DNA from: Gavia stellata
Taxonomy: Eukaryota; Chordata; Aves; Gaviiformes; Gaviidae
Assembly: GCF_030936135.1 (NCBI RefSeq)
Contig: NW_026777121.1
Coordinates: 496,001-560,000 of the forward strand
Direction: 5' to 3'
Length of the DNA stretch: 64,000 bases
Position 1 is the stretch's first letter, and every line of letters begins with the position of its first letter. The translations under genes and the position numbers were made by a program. Positions 32,535 through 45,300 of the stretch are shown here, one piece after another. The notes below the pieces were generated by a model. The model was given only the letters and a program-made list of their open reading frames with translations. It made no database searches and was not told the origin of the DNA.

Positions 32535-33372
32535 GAAGGTACAGCACTGAAGAAATCTTCAGGGTGAGTGTGGCGAATGTGCAAGGAATCCATCCCACAG
32601 AAGCTCCCTAGGCAACCTTAGATGTTGGCAACACCAGGGGAGTTTGGTGTGCTGACTCTAAGAGAAACTGCACGGAGGGTGGAGTGGAGTGGAGACACCG
32701 CCGCCAGGCTCTGGGATAAGACGGGAACTGGAAGGTACTATGAAACTGACAAGCCGCATATTTCCTACCCTGAGCTGCATATTTACCACCCCGAGCCAAC
32801 AGTCTGTCATTTTTTGTCAAAATACTATCTTTGGGTGAACTTTGCTCATTATAATCTCATTATAATACCAAAACACCACACCTCCATCCCAAAGCTACCC
32901 ACCTCCAAGGTGCGACCACCCCTCGCTGAGCTTGCGCTCTGGATTTTTCTCAGTCTATACCTTTAAAAGCAGAACGAGAAACTTTTACACCAATTGCAAG
33001 AGAGGTATGTATGACTAGAGTCACTCAAGCTCCACCTGTAAGGACAGATAAAATAAAAATGGCTTAAGAGAGGAGGGATGCCAGGGAAGATACCAGGCAG
33101 ACCGCCCCTGACACCTGGGATCAGAGCCTCTCTTCCCCCCCACAGGGACGCCTTTGGGTAAGGTTCGAACACTTGGTTACACCGAGTGCTTCCCCGGGCA
33201 ACTTAGAAGTCTCTATAGAGTTGCTTTATAACTTAACGCGTTTGTCGCCAGGCTATAGTGCTCATATTCTTGGTATTTGCACATGCTTTGCAGGCAGTAA
33301 TTTTATCACCGGCAGCCCAAAAGAACTTGTGTATCTGTTGCTTCAATAAACTGCACTATTCGTTAATCTAGC
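32535..33372 (+). mobile_element. ERV LTR, plus orientation
   Basis: It is the reverse complement partner of the LTR at 1-898. It has the G/C block with GGAACTGGAAGG, the repeated ATTATAAT words, and an AATAAA about 35 bases before its end. Old and diverged. Confidence 0.7.
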
Positions 33373-33488
33373 CGTGACAGTTCTCACTGAATGCCACCAA
33401 ATCCCTTAAGTGTGGCCGTGCTAGTTCATGGAACGCGACTAGACTGAAAGTGTATGGTGTTACGAGTGTATGCGTAATCGTGAGAGTT

Positions 33489-34412
33489 CAACACATTGAA
33501 CGCGACCGGACTTGTAACACAAAGAGTAGGGCATCACTCAGAATCTAAGCCTAGCTGCCCCCAGCCCCTCTGATACCTGAGGACAAGCTGGAACGCACGG
33601 GGGGTTATTTTCTGCCAAATCGCCTTGCCCTTTAATGCAACGCCTCTTTGTCTACGCTTGTTGTCTTTGTCCAAATAGTAGGAAACATTAGGCCCTTTAA
33701 AGGCTCCTGTGATGTTATCATATTCCTCTAGTAAAGATGAGTTTATTGGTATAATACCCCATGGGATGGGATGACTAGGTGAATGAGAGACTGAGATACA
33801 TGCTGTGACACTGGTAAGATTAGGCATTCTGCCAAACCCTTGTATCAAAGTTAGAATTGGGACCTCTTCGTCTTTATAGACCTCTGCGCTTCCTGACATC
33901 GCTGCAAGAGATATAACCCACAACTTCATGATTCCCGAGTTAATTTTAAACGTTAAGGTCCCTCTTGTTTGACAGTCCATTTTGGTGATGTGGCTGGCTT
34001 GATCCTGCTGTAATGTATCAACGGAGTAAGTCCTTCAAGCTTGACAGCAGTATAGGTGGTGAGTAAAATCTGGAGAGGTCCTTTCCACTTCTCTTTCAAC
34101 GGCTCTTCTCTTTTCTCGTCTGATCATGTCCTCAGATACACCCAGGCTCCAGGTTGGTATTGACACACAGGCACATCCAGAGGCAGTGGTGCGCTCACAG
34201 TGACACACCTGTGGAGAGAGAACAGAAACTTTCCCAGAGAGATAACATATTCTTTCAGGTAATGTTTCCCTACGATTTCAGGATTAACTCCTGTTTCTGT
34301 CCCCTGACGAGGTTTACTGTATATGATCTCAAAAGGACTAACCTTTGCTTTAGTTCTAAGCTGGATATGCATACGTGTTGTAAATACTCTGATTTTTTTA
34401 AAGTAATCAAAA
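33489..34412 (-). mobile_element. Broken ERV internal piece, minus strand: integrase C-terminus and env start
   Basis: On the minus strand, an integrase C-terminal piece (34,124-34,372, with KVSPFEIIYSKPRQG) is followed by the beginning of an env surface region (33,534-33,980, with a hydrophobic leader and NxS/T sites). The order fits a class I ERV. A shorter copy of part of this env piece lies at 35,495-35,650. It is a fossil with several breaks. Confidence 0.75.
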
Positions 34413-34421
34413 TATGATCAT

Positions 34422-35308
34422 ATAGAAAGTTTAAATTTGATTAATAAATAAAATAATAAAATACAAATGCATAAGTTAGGATTCTTAAGTTAGAAACAAT
34501 AACCATAGGAACCTCACCAGGGAGTCGCTGTTCCATACTAAGGAACTAACAGTAATGAGATGGAACGATGAAGAATCGAATAGAAAAGTCTTGTTTGAGT
34601 CCCGTGACAATGTGACCTGATATGCACCAGTGATGCTGCTTGGAAAATTCCTTAGCTTTCCCATCTTGATTCAAATATCAAGAATGCCAATCAATAGCTA
34701 TTAATAGAAATAACCATTGATTAATTTAAGTATGGATATTGATAGAATAGTATAATCCAGAGACCGATTACTAAAAATTACATTATATATTCTGTATGAA
34801 GGTAACCAGGTATGATTTATCTGTGATTCAATCAGAAACTAACTGTTGAACAATGTAGCATTGTGAATAGGTAGAATTTGCTTGTCAAGAGAATGATAAA
34901 TTGTAGGCCTGGTCAGTAAACCGAGGAAAACTTAAGAAGATTCCAAGAATAGAATTTTGCAACCAAGCTAAGCATGCACAAAGATTGGGTTCAACTAGAG
35001 GACACCATGAGGAAGGCTATGGACGACCACCAGAGGACCTTAGACGACCACCTGTGTACCTGAAGGCGCATGCGTCACGAGCATTTACACATACTAATGA
35101 GTTCTCGGAAATTGTATGAATATGTTAATTGTTTCTTGGAAATATGATGAATATGTATACTTTGATTGTATATAACTTTTGTAGCAGAGAAACTAAGCAC
35201 GCACACTAGGTGGAGCGATCCCCTGGGCGTCCAGTGCTGCAATAAAGAAGTGCCTGCTCACCTACATACACTGTGTAGATGAGTTTTTATATTACAGATT
35301 TGTAACAT
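34422..35308 (+). mobile_element. LTR (with short env tail) inserted into the minus-strand ERV
   Basis: It is nearly identical to 8,003-8,887 and ends at the same TTTGTAACA. Integrase-like sequence on the minus strand flanks it on both sides (34,124-34,372 and 35,309-35,495), so it looks inserted into, or recombined into, an older minus-strand element. Confidence 0.8.
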
Positions 35309-35990
35309 CCGTAGCAAAGCTAAGGGTAAAGAATCTGTCCACTTGGCAAATTTTACTTATCTGTCTTTTTAGGCTTTGATTCATTCCTTCTACTTTCCCA
35401 CTTGACTGAGGTCTGAAAAAGTTTCTAACATTACTAAAAGATACCGGTATCCATTTTGCTGCGGTAGTTCGGAAAAGTCTATTTGCCAGTAGTCTGTTCA
35501 ACACATTGAACACGACCGGACTTGTAACACAGAGAGTAGGGCATCACTCGGAATCTAAGCCTAGCTGCCCCCAGCCCCTCTGATACCTGAGGACAAGCTG
35601 GAACGCACGGGGGTTTATTTTCTTCCAAATCGCCTTGCCCTTTAATGCGACACCAGGTTGTAAGAAGATGGGATAAATTGGAGAATGTGTGACAAGGCCC
35701 AGTTAGAAAAGTGACAAATGCCACCACCTTCTGTCTAAGTGGTGGAACCTAAGTAAAGGGAGATTGAGGCTTATGGGAATTATAAAGTATATCCAGAAGT
35801 CTCAAAGGGGGGAAATGTTAGAGAACATCTTGAAACACAAGGTCAAAAACAAGTGAATGGAAAGAATGGAAAGAAGATACTTCCTAACGAATACACCTGG
35901 TATTTAGACATATTATCCTTATCCTAGTAGGTTCTATTTTCCTATAGACACAAGTGTTCTTATGAAGACATTCTTGTGGATTTGCCTCTG
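35309..35990 (-). mobile_element. ERV debris: integrase piece, repeated env piece, LTR start
   Basis: 35,309-35,495 encodes an integrase-core piece on the minus strand. 35,495-35,650 repeats 33,489-33,643. 35,645-35,790 is the inverse of about 31,985-32,115. A purine-rich AAAGGGGGGAAA precedes TGTTAGAGAAC at about 35,816, which looks like a polypurine tract and the start of another LTR. The mosaic fades out before the poly-T run at 36,017. Confidence 0.6.
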
Positions 35991-35999
35991 ATGTTAATT

Positions 36000-38900
36000 G
36001 TGGTAGCTACCTGGGTTTCGGGTTTTTTTTTTGTTTTTTTTTTTAGAAGGGGCTTGAACCTAAAAGAGCATAACTACATAGGAGTCGAGGGGCCCCCTGG
36101 TTTTAGTGGTCTGCACTGCACAGTGGATCCATAGTTGTATTTAGACCAGCAGTTGTTTGTAGTATTGAAAGAGAAAATGAACTCAAAACAGTTGATGCCA
36201 AACATTTTAGGTCTCAGCCAAGGGGTTAGTAAGGTGTCTGGTCCGGATCAATAGGATGCTTTCCTGTTACTTTTACGGCTCTTGCTGGAGGTAGGGATTT
36301 GTGGCTTCACTGTCTCAGTGCCCCATGTGCTTTATGATCCTTTCACAATCCCCCTGAGGAACCTGACTTCCAGTTATTGCACTCAAGTTTCATGTTGCTG
36401 AGTTCTTAGTCCCTACGCTTTCTATCTTTCCCTATCGTTGGGACGCTTAGTGCTGGTGTCCTTTGGCTTGCTAGTTCTTAGCAGGTCCCACGTACCGTGT
36501 CAGAGATTCTGCATGCTATGCTTGATCAAACAATGTAAGTCAAGACAATACAAAATTTGTACATATACTGCAAATAATTAATATAGTCCTGCAGCAGAAA
36601 TAAGTTAGGCTAATCAAGATTTTTTTTTTTTAAAAGGGTTACCGATTCTGCTGATTGCTGAACGCAGATCTTGAGACTTCTCAATGGAAGCCTGATATCA
36701 GAAAGCACTATGAACAATGTTGGAGTTGGGAGGGAGAAACTGTGAGTCAGCCAGGATCTCCAGTGCAAAGAAAAAGGCACTAGAAAATCTTTGGTCTGTA
36801 AGTCGGGGAAGAAGAAATTGAGAGAATATGCCACTTCAATCCTGCATCTTGTTATGAAGTTTGTAAAACAGGAAGGGGAAGAAGGCACTTGCTGAGTGAC
36901 CTGTAGCATCTGGCCAGAAATTAAACATCCCCGGGGGTTTGCTAAAATCGCCTCTCGGTAACTTCACCAAGCTCTTTTAAACTCTTCTAAAATATTTTGC
37001 CCTGTATCTCTCTCTCAGGTTTTCCATATGCTTTGTGCCCTACAAAATAACTATCCTGTAGTGCTGTCTCTGCCGTTCGGTATTTTTGCAGAAGGCGCTC
37101 GCTAGTCGGGCGCTGCCCGTAGCTACGGCGTGCCGGTGAGACCGGCGAGAGCGGGTTGTTTGTAACAGCCCGACACACTCGGACAGGCTTGGGCAGCTGC
37201 GCGCAGCTGAAGGGCGCTGCTTGTCTTCTCTCACTACCAAACCTGATTATTTGAAGTTCACGGGAGAAAGTTGTAAGTGTTTAACGACAAAAGCAGGGGT
37301 GAAATACCGTTGGGTTGTGTCTTGCAAACAAGTTGAGACAACAAGTGTTGATGTGTAGTCCAAACCGGAGTTTCTCTTCTGATGGAGAGAGCCGCTGCAA
37401 ATCTCTGGATTTTAAGTCTTTAGCATTTCCCCTCCTTCTCACACCTGGTTTTGAGATTCTCTTTTATCTTTAATTGTATCCCTTTGGCCTAGTCTTCCCA
37501 TGCCCTGGATTGTTCCCTTTTCACCCCTCCTGCCTTTGCTCTTACAGTGTTCAGGGTGGAAAAACACTTACTTTAAAAAAAGTGTGAAATGTATTTCTCC
37601 GTCTGGAATAGCTGTAATCGTAATTTAATCCAATTACGTTGGCTAAACATATTAGCTGGACGTTTTTGTTAACAGCCGACCTTTTTAAAATCTGTGTCCT
37701 TGGATGGCGGAGCCGATGCCGTGGGGAGCGGAGCAGAGGTGTTGTGCGCCGTGAGAAGCTGCCACCCATGGGCTGCCCGGAGCCCAGTGCCTGCGCTGGT
37801 TAGAAGGATGCAGTTAGTTCAGTTTTGCTCTGTCACCGAGGAATTAGTGCCTTGCCCCTTCGCACAAAATATAGAGAAGAGTGGCTTGAGCACTCTGTAC
37901 ATGCTATTACACCGAGGGCTTGTACACGTTTCATGTGCTTTAACTTGCCTTTTAATAAGTTTGAGGTTTGCAAACGGAGTCCAGTACAAAGATGTTAGCG
38001 AGCTATCCATAAATAACGCATATAAATTAATTTATTTAGAGCCTTCTCTTGGTCACAGACCCTAAGTAAAACACACAAGCTAAATCCACAATATGGAAAT
38101 ATCTGTCTACAACTCCATGGCGGAATGTATTATTTTATCTTGGCTCACTGAGGAGCTGAATATGATCCAACCCTTTGGGGCAAGTCTAAAGAGCAAGCAA
38201 ATAAAATACTCTGAATTATTCTACCTAATTGAATAAACAACATTCTTGGGAAACAGTTATTTGGCTAAACTTCATTAGACATAAAACTTCTTTTTCTTCT
38301 TTTTCCTGTGTCTTCCCAGGTAATGTCCTTCCTATTGTTAGGATAGGTTTAGTTTCAGTAACCCGAGTAGCACGGCAGGGTATAGAATTGTTTCCAAAGA
38401 TAGTAGATTGTGTTTCTGTCTAGGAACAAAATTCATATTGGTGGTGGTTTTGGTTGCAGTTTGTGTGTTGCACAGTTTAACAGTGTCATCCATGATTTTT
38501 ATTATTCAAGGTGTACACAGCTTTCCACTGAGCTGAATGCAACATTTAGCTGATTTTCAGGCATCATCTTTCTGATACTACTTTTGCTCCGCCTTGCTTT
38601 TATGTAGGCAGCTTTAATGCAAACGTGCTAGTTAATATGAAATAAATGGAGTGGTTGTGCTTTCAATGAGGACAAGAATTCTTGACGAGCAGAGGAGAAC
38701 AGTTGTCCAATGCTGCTCTTGATGTAACGTCTCGTATGTCGTTGATGGAAAGCTTACAGTAATGGAAGTTACTCGTCCTCTCAAAGCCATCCTTTCAAGT
38801 TACATTTTTCCTTCCCCTTGCACTTATACTACCTGTGCCCAAACTTCAATGGACGTAAGGAGTTTTTCAGAAGAAATGTAGGTTTCCGGGTGCATACCTG

Positions 38901-39312
38901 TGTGCTTGAGCGTTTGTCTTTGGTTTTCTTAACCGAAACGTTCTCAACTCAAGTGGAGGTAGACATTTTTCATATGTATTTGAAAAGGTCCAGACTGGAC
39001 TGAAGCGGGTCATACAACTGTCACTCAGCTTTTCAAATTAAAAAAAATTGCTAAATTTTCCAAACAAAACCATCAACCTAGCCTCTGAGAGTGAAACATT
39101 GAAGCCTGCCTTTGGGTTCCCATAAATATTCAGATTGCCTTGTGATGAATATGGGGTATGAACCTGTACTGATACAGAACTTTGCTGCGAAAAGTTCACT
39201 GCTGTCCGCCTTTCCTGTAACCCCAATATTGTGTTTGGTGAAGCGAAATACACTTCTTAACAACCCATCAATTAAAAAAAAATTACTATTTGTTTGGGTT
39301 TTTTTTTAACAG
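36000..39312. other. E2F3 upstream/intron 1 region; CpG-richer patch at 37,060-37,250
   Basis: A poly-T run lies at 36,017-36,043. The patch at 37,060-37,250 is CpG-richer than its surroundings, with GGCGCTCGC- and GCTGCGCGCAGC-type words, and could be an internal promoter such as that of the short E2F3b isoform. I could not find a first exon encoding an E2F3a or E2F3b N-terminus. No other gene is seen. Confidence 0.35.
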
Positions 39313-42300
39313 GCGAAACGAAGGCTGGAGCTAGGAGAAAGTGGCCACCAGTATCTGGCTGAAGGACTAAAGACTCCAAAGGGGAAAGGAAGAGCTGCGA
39401 CAAGAAGTCCAGGTAGTCCAACAAGTAAGGGAACTGGTAACACGCTGTATGGCACAGAGTTTTTGATTTTACTAGCTTGAGATCAGTGTGAACCAGCACG
39501 ACAGGCTGCGTTACCTAGCTAAAGACGCGTGTTTATTACTGTCCTCGCCCGGATGTGTGTGCAACATCCTCGCCCCCGCAGCCAGCAGCACGCAACGGGT
39601 TTGCGGCGTGCGTCGATCGGTTGGTGCAGAGCCGCTGAGAGGCCGCAGAGGCTCCTGGCTGCCAGGTCTGTCCCTCCGCCCGCCGGGCAGCCTGCAGCCT
39701 CGCCATCCAGGGCCTCCTCTTCACCCAAGGACACGAAGCGGGGGATGCTTAGGAGAGGTAGATGCTGAGGAATCAAGATACTGCGACGGGCTCAAACGCA
39801 CAGTTATTAGGCAGGGCTAATCGGGCCAGCCGCCTCCTTCGTCGCTGGAGTTACAGCAGCTGATGGGCAGGGCTTATTCCCCCCGGCAGGGATTTGCAAA
39901 GAGCGGTAGCTGTGCCCCAGCAGCATTGCACGCTGCCTGCTTTTTGTGAGCTGCCTTCTCTCCCTGCGGTACGACTAGATTATTACTGCCGCTGCTTAGT
40001 TGCTGCAAGTCTTCATTTTTGCACGCCTGCGTTGCCTCGGGCAGTAGGTTTCTTGCAACAGGCGCTGGGGGTGTAGCCTTGCCATCTTGTTTGGGGGATT
40101 TCAGCAGGAGAGTTAGGCTTGCAGAGGGAGGGGAATGGGGAAAGAGGAGGACTGGGGCAGCAGTGGTAGTGATGGGAGAGCAAGAGGTGTGGAGGGGTAC
40201 TTGTCCCTCCTCACCAGTCTAAGTCTTGTTTCTGCTGAGGCAGATGGGAAAAGTGAAATTAGCTGAAGAGACGAACTTAATGCGGACAAGTTAAACAAGC
40301 ACAGTTGTCTTCATTAAACTAAACTTCGTTAAGCTAAATGAAGTCCGTTTTAAATCGAAGTGCGTTCTCGCAGAAGTTCAGTACCATTCGGTGCATAGGA
40401 TGCTGCTGCAGTGTTGCTAAGGCCGTAGAGAGAACCCCCTTGCTGCATGACCAGGAGCACATCCCCGTTTAGCTGGGGGTCAAGTAGCCTCTTGCCCTTC
40501 TCACTCTGACCCTCTCATTCTTTTCCAAACCCCAAATTAAAACAAACAAACAAAAATCATGCTGGTCTAAATCCAGAATGTCGCCTAACTGATACGAATT
40601 TTCCTCCAGTTCCCCATGCAGACAAGCCCTGAAGCTACCAAAGAATGAGATACAGCAGGTTCTCTTTGCAAAGAGGCAATGAATTGGTTTTCACTGAAAA
40701 GCCATCATATCCTTCAAAATGTTTCAGGGTAGCCTAAAGGTTCACTTTCGGGTAGGATTTCAGTTTTGACTGACTTCTGCAATCAAGTGGGGGACCTGAA
40801 CCTTGAAAACATGAAAATGACCACCAGATCAGCCTAAGATCCATCCTGCGTAATACTTGAAGCAAATGAAAGGTTTGAGATGTACCAGCCCAGCAGACTT
40901 CTAATAATGGCTGGCTCATTTCCCTTGACACAAAGTCCTCAAACATTTAGAATTAGAAATTATTCTCATCTCCATATTTAAACTCTTAACAGCTCATCTG
41001 TTGCTACATTTGTGCGTGAAAAGAGCGCGTTGTCTAGTAAGATCCAAGCCGTTTGCTGACTTCTAATTTAAAAGAAGTGGATACCCTTGCCCAGTTTGAG
41101 CATTGTTTGGTTATGGGGAAATGATGATTATAAATTGTGTCTTGCGTCAATCTCCTCTAATTCACTTGAGTTTTCTGTACGCCGTGCCGTGGAGTCTGGC
41201 GCTGATGGAATCTGTCGTTGTGTTCACCCACTGAAGTACAGCCAAGTCCTGCTTAATTGCATGTGAAACACTTGTCTTACAAGAGGGGAAAATCAAACCC
41301 TGATGAAAGCTGGCTATCAGCCTGATGGAGGAGAGTCATAGGGGAATTTTTGGTATTGCTGCCAGAATAAATAGATACTAAAAATACTCTTAAGAATTCA
41401 CATAGTGAAAACCTAAGTAGAATATTGCATATATGTATCCATCAGACTAATGGAAAGATTTGCATTTAAAAAAATGTATGTATTTGCTCATGTACCTGTG
41501 ACTTTTGGAAAAGTGCAGCTTGAAATGCAAATAAATACCCAGTGGTAAGTTGTGTCTTAATGCAGAGGTTTGAAAGATTTCTGTAGTAAAAATGAAAGAA
41601 AAATCTGTAATATGTATCCTTTCATTTCTGGATGCTGCTTTCGGAACCAAAATGAGAGAACTGATTTATCTGTTTTGTTTTTTTTTCTCTTTTCTTGCCA
41701 AGCTCCAAAATCTCCTTCAGAAAAGACTTGGTATGATACATCACTTGCCCTTCTAACAAAGAAGTTCATTCAGTTGCTGAGCCAATCTCCTGATGGGGTC
41801 TTAGATTTGAACAGAGCGGCAGAGGTCCTCAAGGTGCAAAAAAGGAGGATTTACGATATCACCAATGGACTGGAAGGCATCCATCTCATTAAGAAAAAAT
41901 CCAAAACCAACATACAATGGATGTGAGTATTCATTATCCTTTTCCTTTCCTGCTGGCTGATTTCACTGTCACAGAGCAGCAGTATTTTTCTTCTCCCACC
42001 TTCCATTCTAACACTTTGCCCCAAGCAATCATCCAAAACGCCTTCTATCAGGATAAAGCTTTCTTTTTCTGTTAGACAGGTTTTCAGTGTATAAACAGCA
42101 TTTGTCAGGGAAACTAGAAACCAGCATTTTGTCTGAATACTGCATTAAGTCATTTGCTTTTGCAAGCGGCGTAAGTTCTAGGTACGCATCTCTACCTACT
42201 GCCATCCTCAGTCTTTTTCAGGGTGTGGTTAGAGGAGAGGTGAGTTAGAAGCAAGATTTTGGAAGAGCTTAGAAATATTTGGCTTTTCCCTCTTGGTGGT

Positions 42301-45300
42301 AGTTCCAAAATGTGTTGGCATGATAAAAAGATGCTTTTTCTGGGAAGCGTAGTTGATGTTGACTCACTATGGGCAGGTTTAGGGAGAAGGAGATGAGGAC
42401 TTGATCTGCACTGTAAAAGGCTGCCTCTTCCCTTTGCCATAGCACAGGGTCAAGTTTTACAAATGCTGAAAGGGCGTCTTCCCCCTCTGTATCCGTAGGG
42501 GCTGCCGTCTGTCGGAGGATGGTGGCATGCTGGCCCAGTGTCAAGGCCTCACGAAGGAGGTGACCGAACTGACTCAGGAAGAGAAGAAACTGGATGAGCT
42601 GATCCAAAGCTGCACCCTGGACCTCAAGCTGCTAACAGAGGACTCGGGGAATCAGAGATATCCTTTTTTTCGAAACCTCAGCGGTGGTCAGTCTTGCTGT
42701 GCTCTGTAACACAAAGAGAATTCCACTAAGTAATATGATATGAAACATCAGAAATTTCCAGAAGTTGGATAATGGGTTTTAATGTAGTTCTATATAAAAG
42801 TTACTTAAGCCACTTGCACCTGTAATGCTTCTGGAATGTCAAAAACAAAAAAATGGAGAAAAAGGTGGTGTATGAAGGAGCCCATTAACATCCATGGTCA
42901 CATAGAGCAGAACCAAGAATTTAGCTGATTAATGAGTGACAACATCCAAAACCTGTGCTCTTTCGATTCTTTTGAGCCCAGAGCAAACCCCATTTTTATG
43001 TGTGCAGAAATTATAAAGGCCTGCAGACAAAGTCTTTGCTAAGGTAACGAAGACTTGTGTGTGTGTGTACTCCTTACTTAATATTTTTTTTTATTTTTAC
43101 ATTAAACTGCTGCGTATATAAATTCCAGACACAGAGAGGAAAATAAAGTTGGGAGTCAGTTTAGTCTGAAACTTGCAACAAATTTTTAGATTCCTCTGGT
43201 TAGAGAATCTATAGTGGAATATCATAGATAAAGGTTTTATGAGCTCTCAAAATGTCTCTTTCAGACTTAATTATTTAAAGGAATAGCAATGCTCAATTGC
43301 ATAAGGTTCATAAGGTTTCTGGTATTTTGGCTGCTAATACCCCTTGTAAGTAACCAGTTCTCATTTTCACTAGATTTCCCACCTGCTGGCAACAGAAGAG
43401 AGCATTTTATTAAATGCTGAAAATGCTGAAAACTTTTATTACTTTTAATGGTCAGTAGTTTTTAAAGAGCATCTAATAAGGTGGACTTATTCTCTGTTTT
43501 GAAGGATAGGAAATAACTACAGGAGCGTCAGTAAAAAGTAATGTGAACGATGTAAATACTGTCTTTTGGTTGTGCTTGCATCTCAAAATGCGTATGAAAG
43601 CAAGACCACCGAGTGGCATAGGGAGTAGGGTCAGCACTGCCTTCATCCACAAGAGATTTAGAGCAAAGCAAAACCGAGCATTATACTTCTCTGTTTTTCT
43701 AGCGCTGTTTGCGGTGGTAGAGATCCCTGCCCTGCAGTTGATGGCTCCCTTGGGGATGGGCGAGGAGGGATCAGCATTAGCAGCGTCTTGGCCTCGTGCT
43801 TTTGGATGTAGGAGAGCGTATTCCCCAAATCCTTCTGTGGCTCTAAGGTTACTGATAATACTAGTGGTTATTGAGGAAGGAATGTGGATGTGTGACACCT
43901 GGGGACGAATCCGAGCGCATCCCAGTATGGTCGTTCGCTCGCCTCACTGAGGTCTGACGTGAGGTGACCTGCTGAAGACTCAGGGAGCTGGGAAGCCTCT
44001 TCCTTTGCTCCATCTCTGAAGGCGAAGTTTCTGCTTTTGAAAATGGTTTTCTTTTCCCTTGTGATTAGATAGTGCCAAAACAGCGTTTCTGCCCTGGCTG
44101 TGTGCTTCCTCCTCCTCCTTCTAAATAGAATCAGACAGTAACTGATCGCTACCTTGAATGTTTTGGGATATGCCCAGCTTTGAGCTACAGCAATGAAGAT
44201 TGTCGTTCTATTTGAAAACCATGCAACCCTTTCCGTTGTTCATACAGTGGCAGCCACTGTTGCTGTAATTTGTACTCTGCCTTTGCAAACCTTAGTAAAC
44301 CTTACTAAAGGAGTGGTAGAAGCCTCAGTAAAAGCCACTTGCCTGAGAGCTGACCTGTTGTTTAGCCCCCTGACCTGTTGCTTTGCGTTTGGTCCAAGTC
44401 AGGTGTGAGAGGCTTGCCAATGTGACACCCATCTACAAGAAGGGCCGGAAGGAGGATCCGGGGAGCTACAGGCCTGTCAGCGTGACCTCGGTGCCGGGGA
44501 AGATTATGGAGACGTTCATCCTGAGGGCGCTCACAGGGCACGTGCAGGACAAGCAAGGGATCAGGCCCAGCCAGCACGGGTTCATGAGAGGCAGGTCCTG
44601 CTTGGCCAACCTGATCTCCTTCTATGACCAGGTGACCCGCCTCGTGGATGAGGGAAAGGCTGTCGATGTTGTCTACCTGGACTTCAGTAAAGCCTTCGAC
44701 ACTGTCTCCCACAGTATTCTCCTGGAGAAGCTGGCAAGTCATGGCTCAGACAGGTGCACTCTTCGCTGGGTAAAAAACTGGCTGGATGGCCAAGCCCAGA
44801 ATGTCGTGGTGAATGGAGCGAAATCCAGTTGGCGGCTGGTCACAAGCGGAGTGCCCCAGGGCCCAGTTTTGGGACCGGTCTTGTCTAATATCTTTATCGA
44901 TGATCTGGACGAGGGGATTGAGTGCTCCCTCAGCAAGTTTGCAGACGACACCAAGTTGGGCGGGAGTGTTGATCTGCCTGAGGGTAGGAAGGCTTTGCAG
45001 AGGGATCTGGACAGGCTGGATTGATGGGCCGAGGCCAATTGTATGAGGTTCAACAAGGCCAAGTGACAGGTCCTGCACTTGGGTCACAACAACCCCATGC
45101 AATGCTCCAGGTTTGGGGACGAGTGGCTGGAAAGCTGCCCTGCAGAAAAGGACCTGGGGGTGTCGATCAACAGCCGGCTGAAGATGAGCCAGCAGTGTGC
45201 CCAGATGGCCACGAAGGCCAACACCATCCTGGCCTGTATCAGAAACAGTGGGGCCAGCAGGAGTAGGGAGGTGATCGTGCCCCTGGACTCGGCGCTGGTG

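Noticed and set aside
37711-37745. ATGCCGTGGGGAGCGGAGCAG as an E2F3b first exon
   Set aside because: It faintly resembles a short MPLQQQ start, but the following GT would put exon 2 out of frame.
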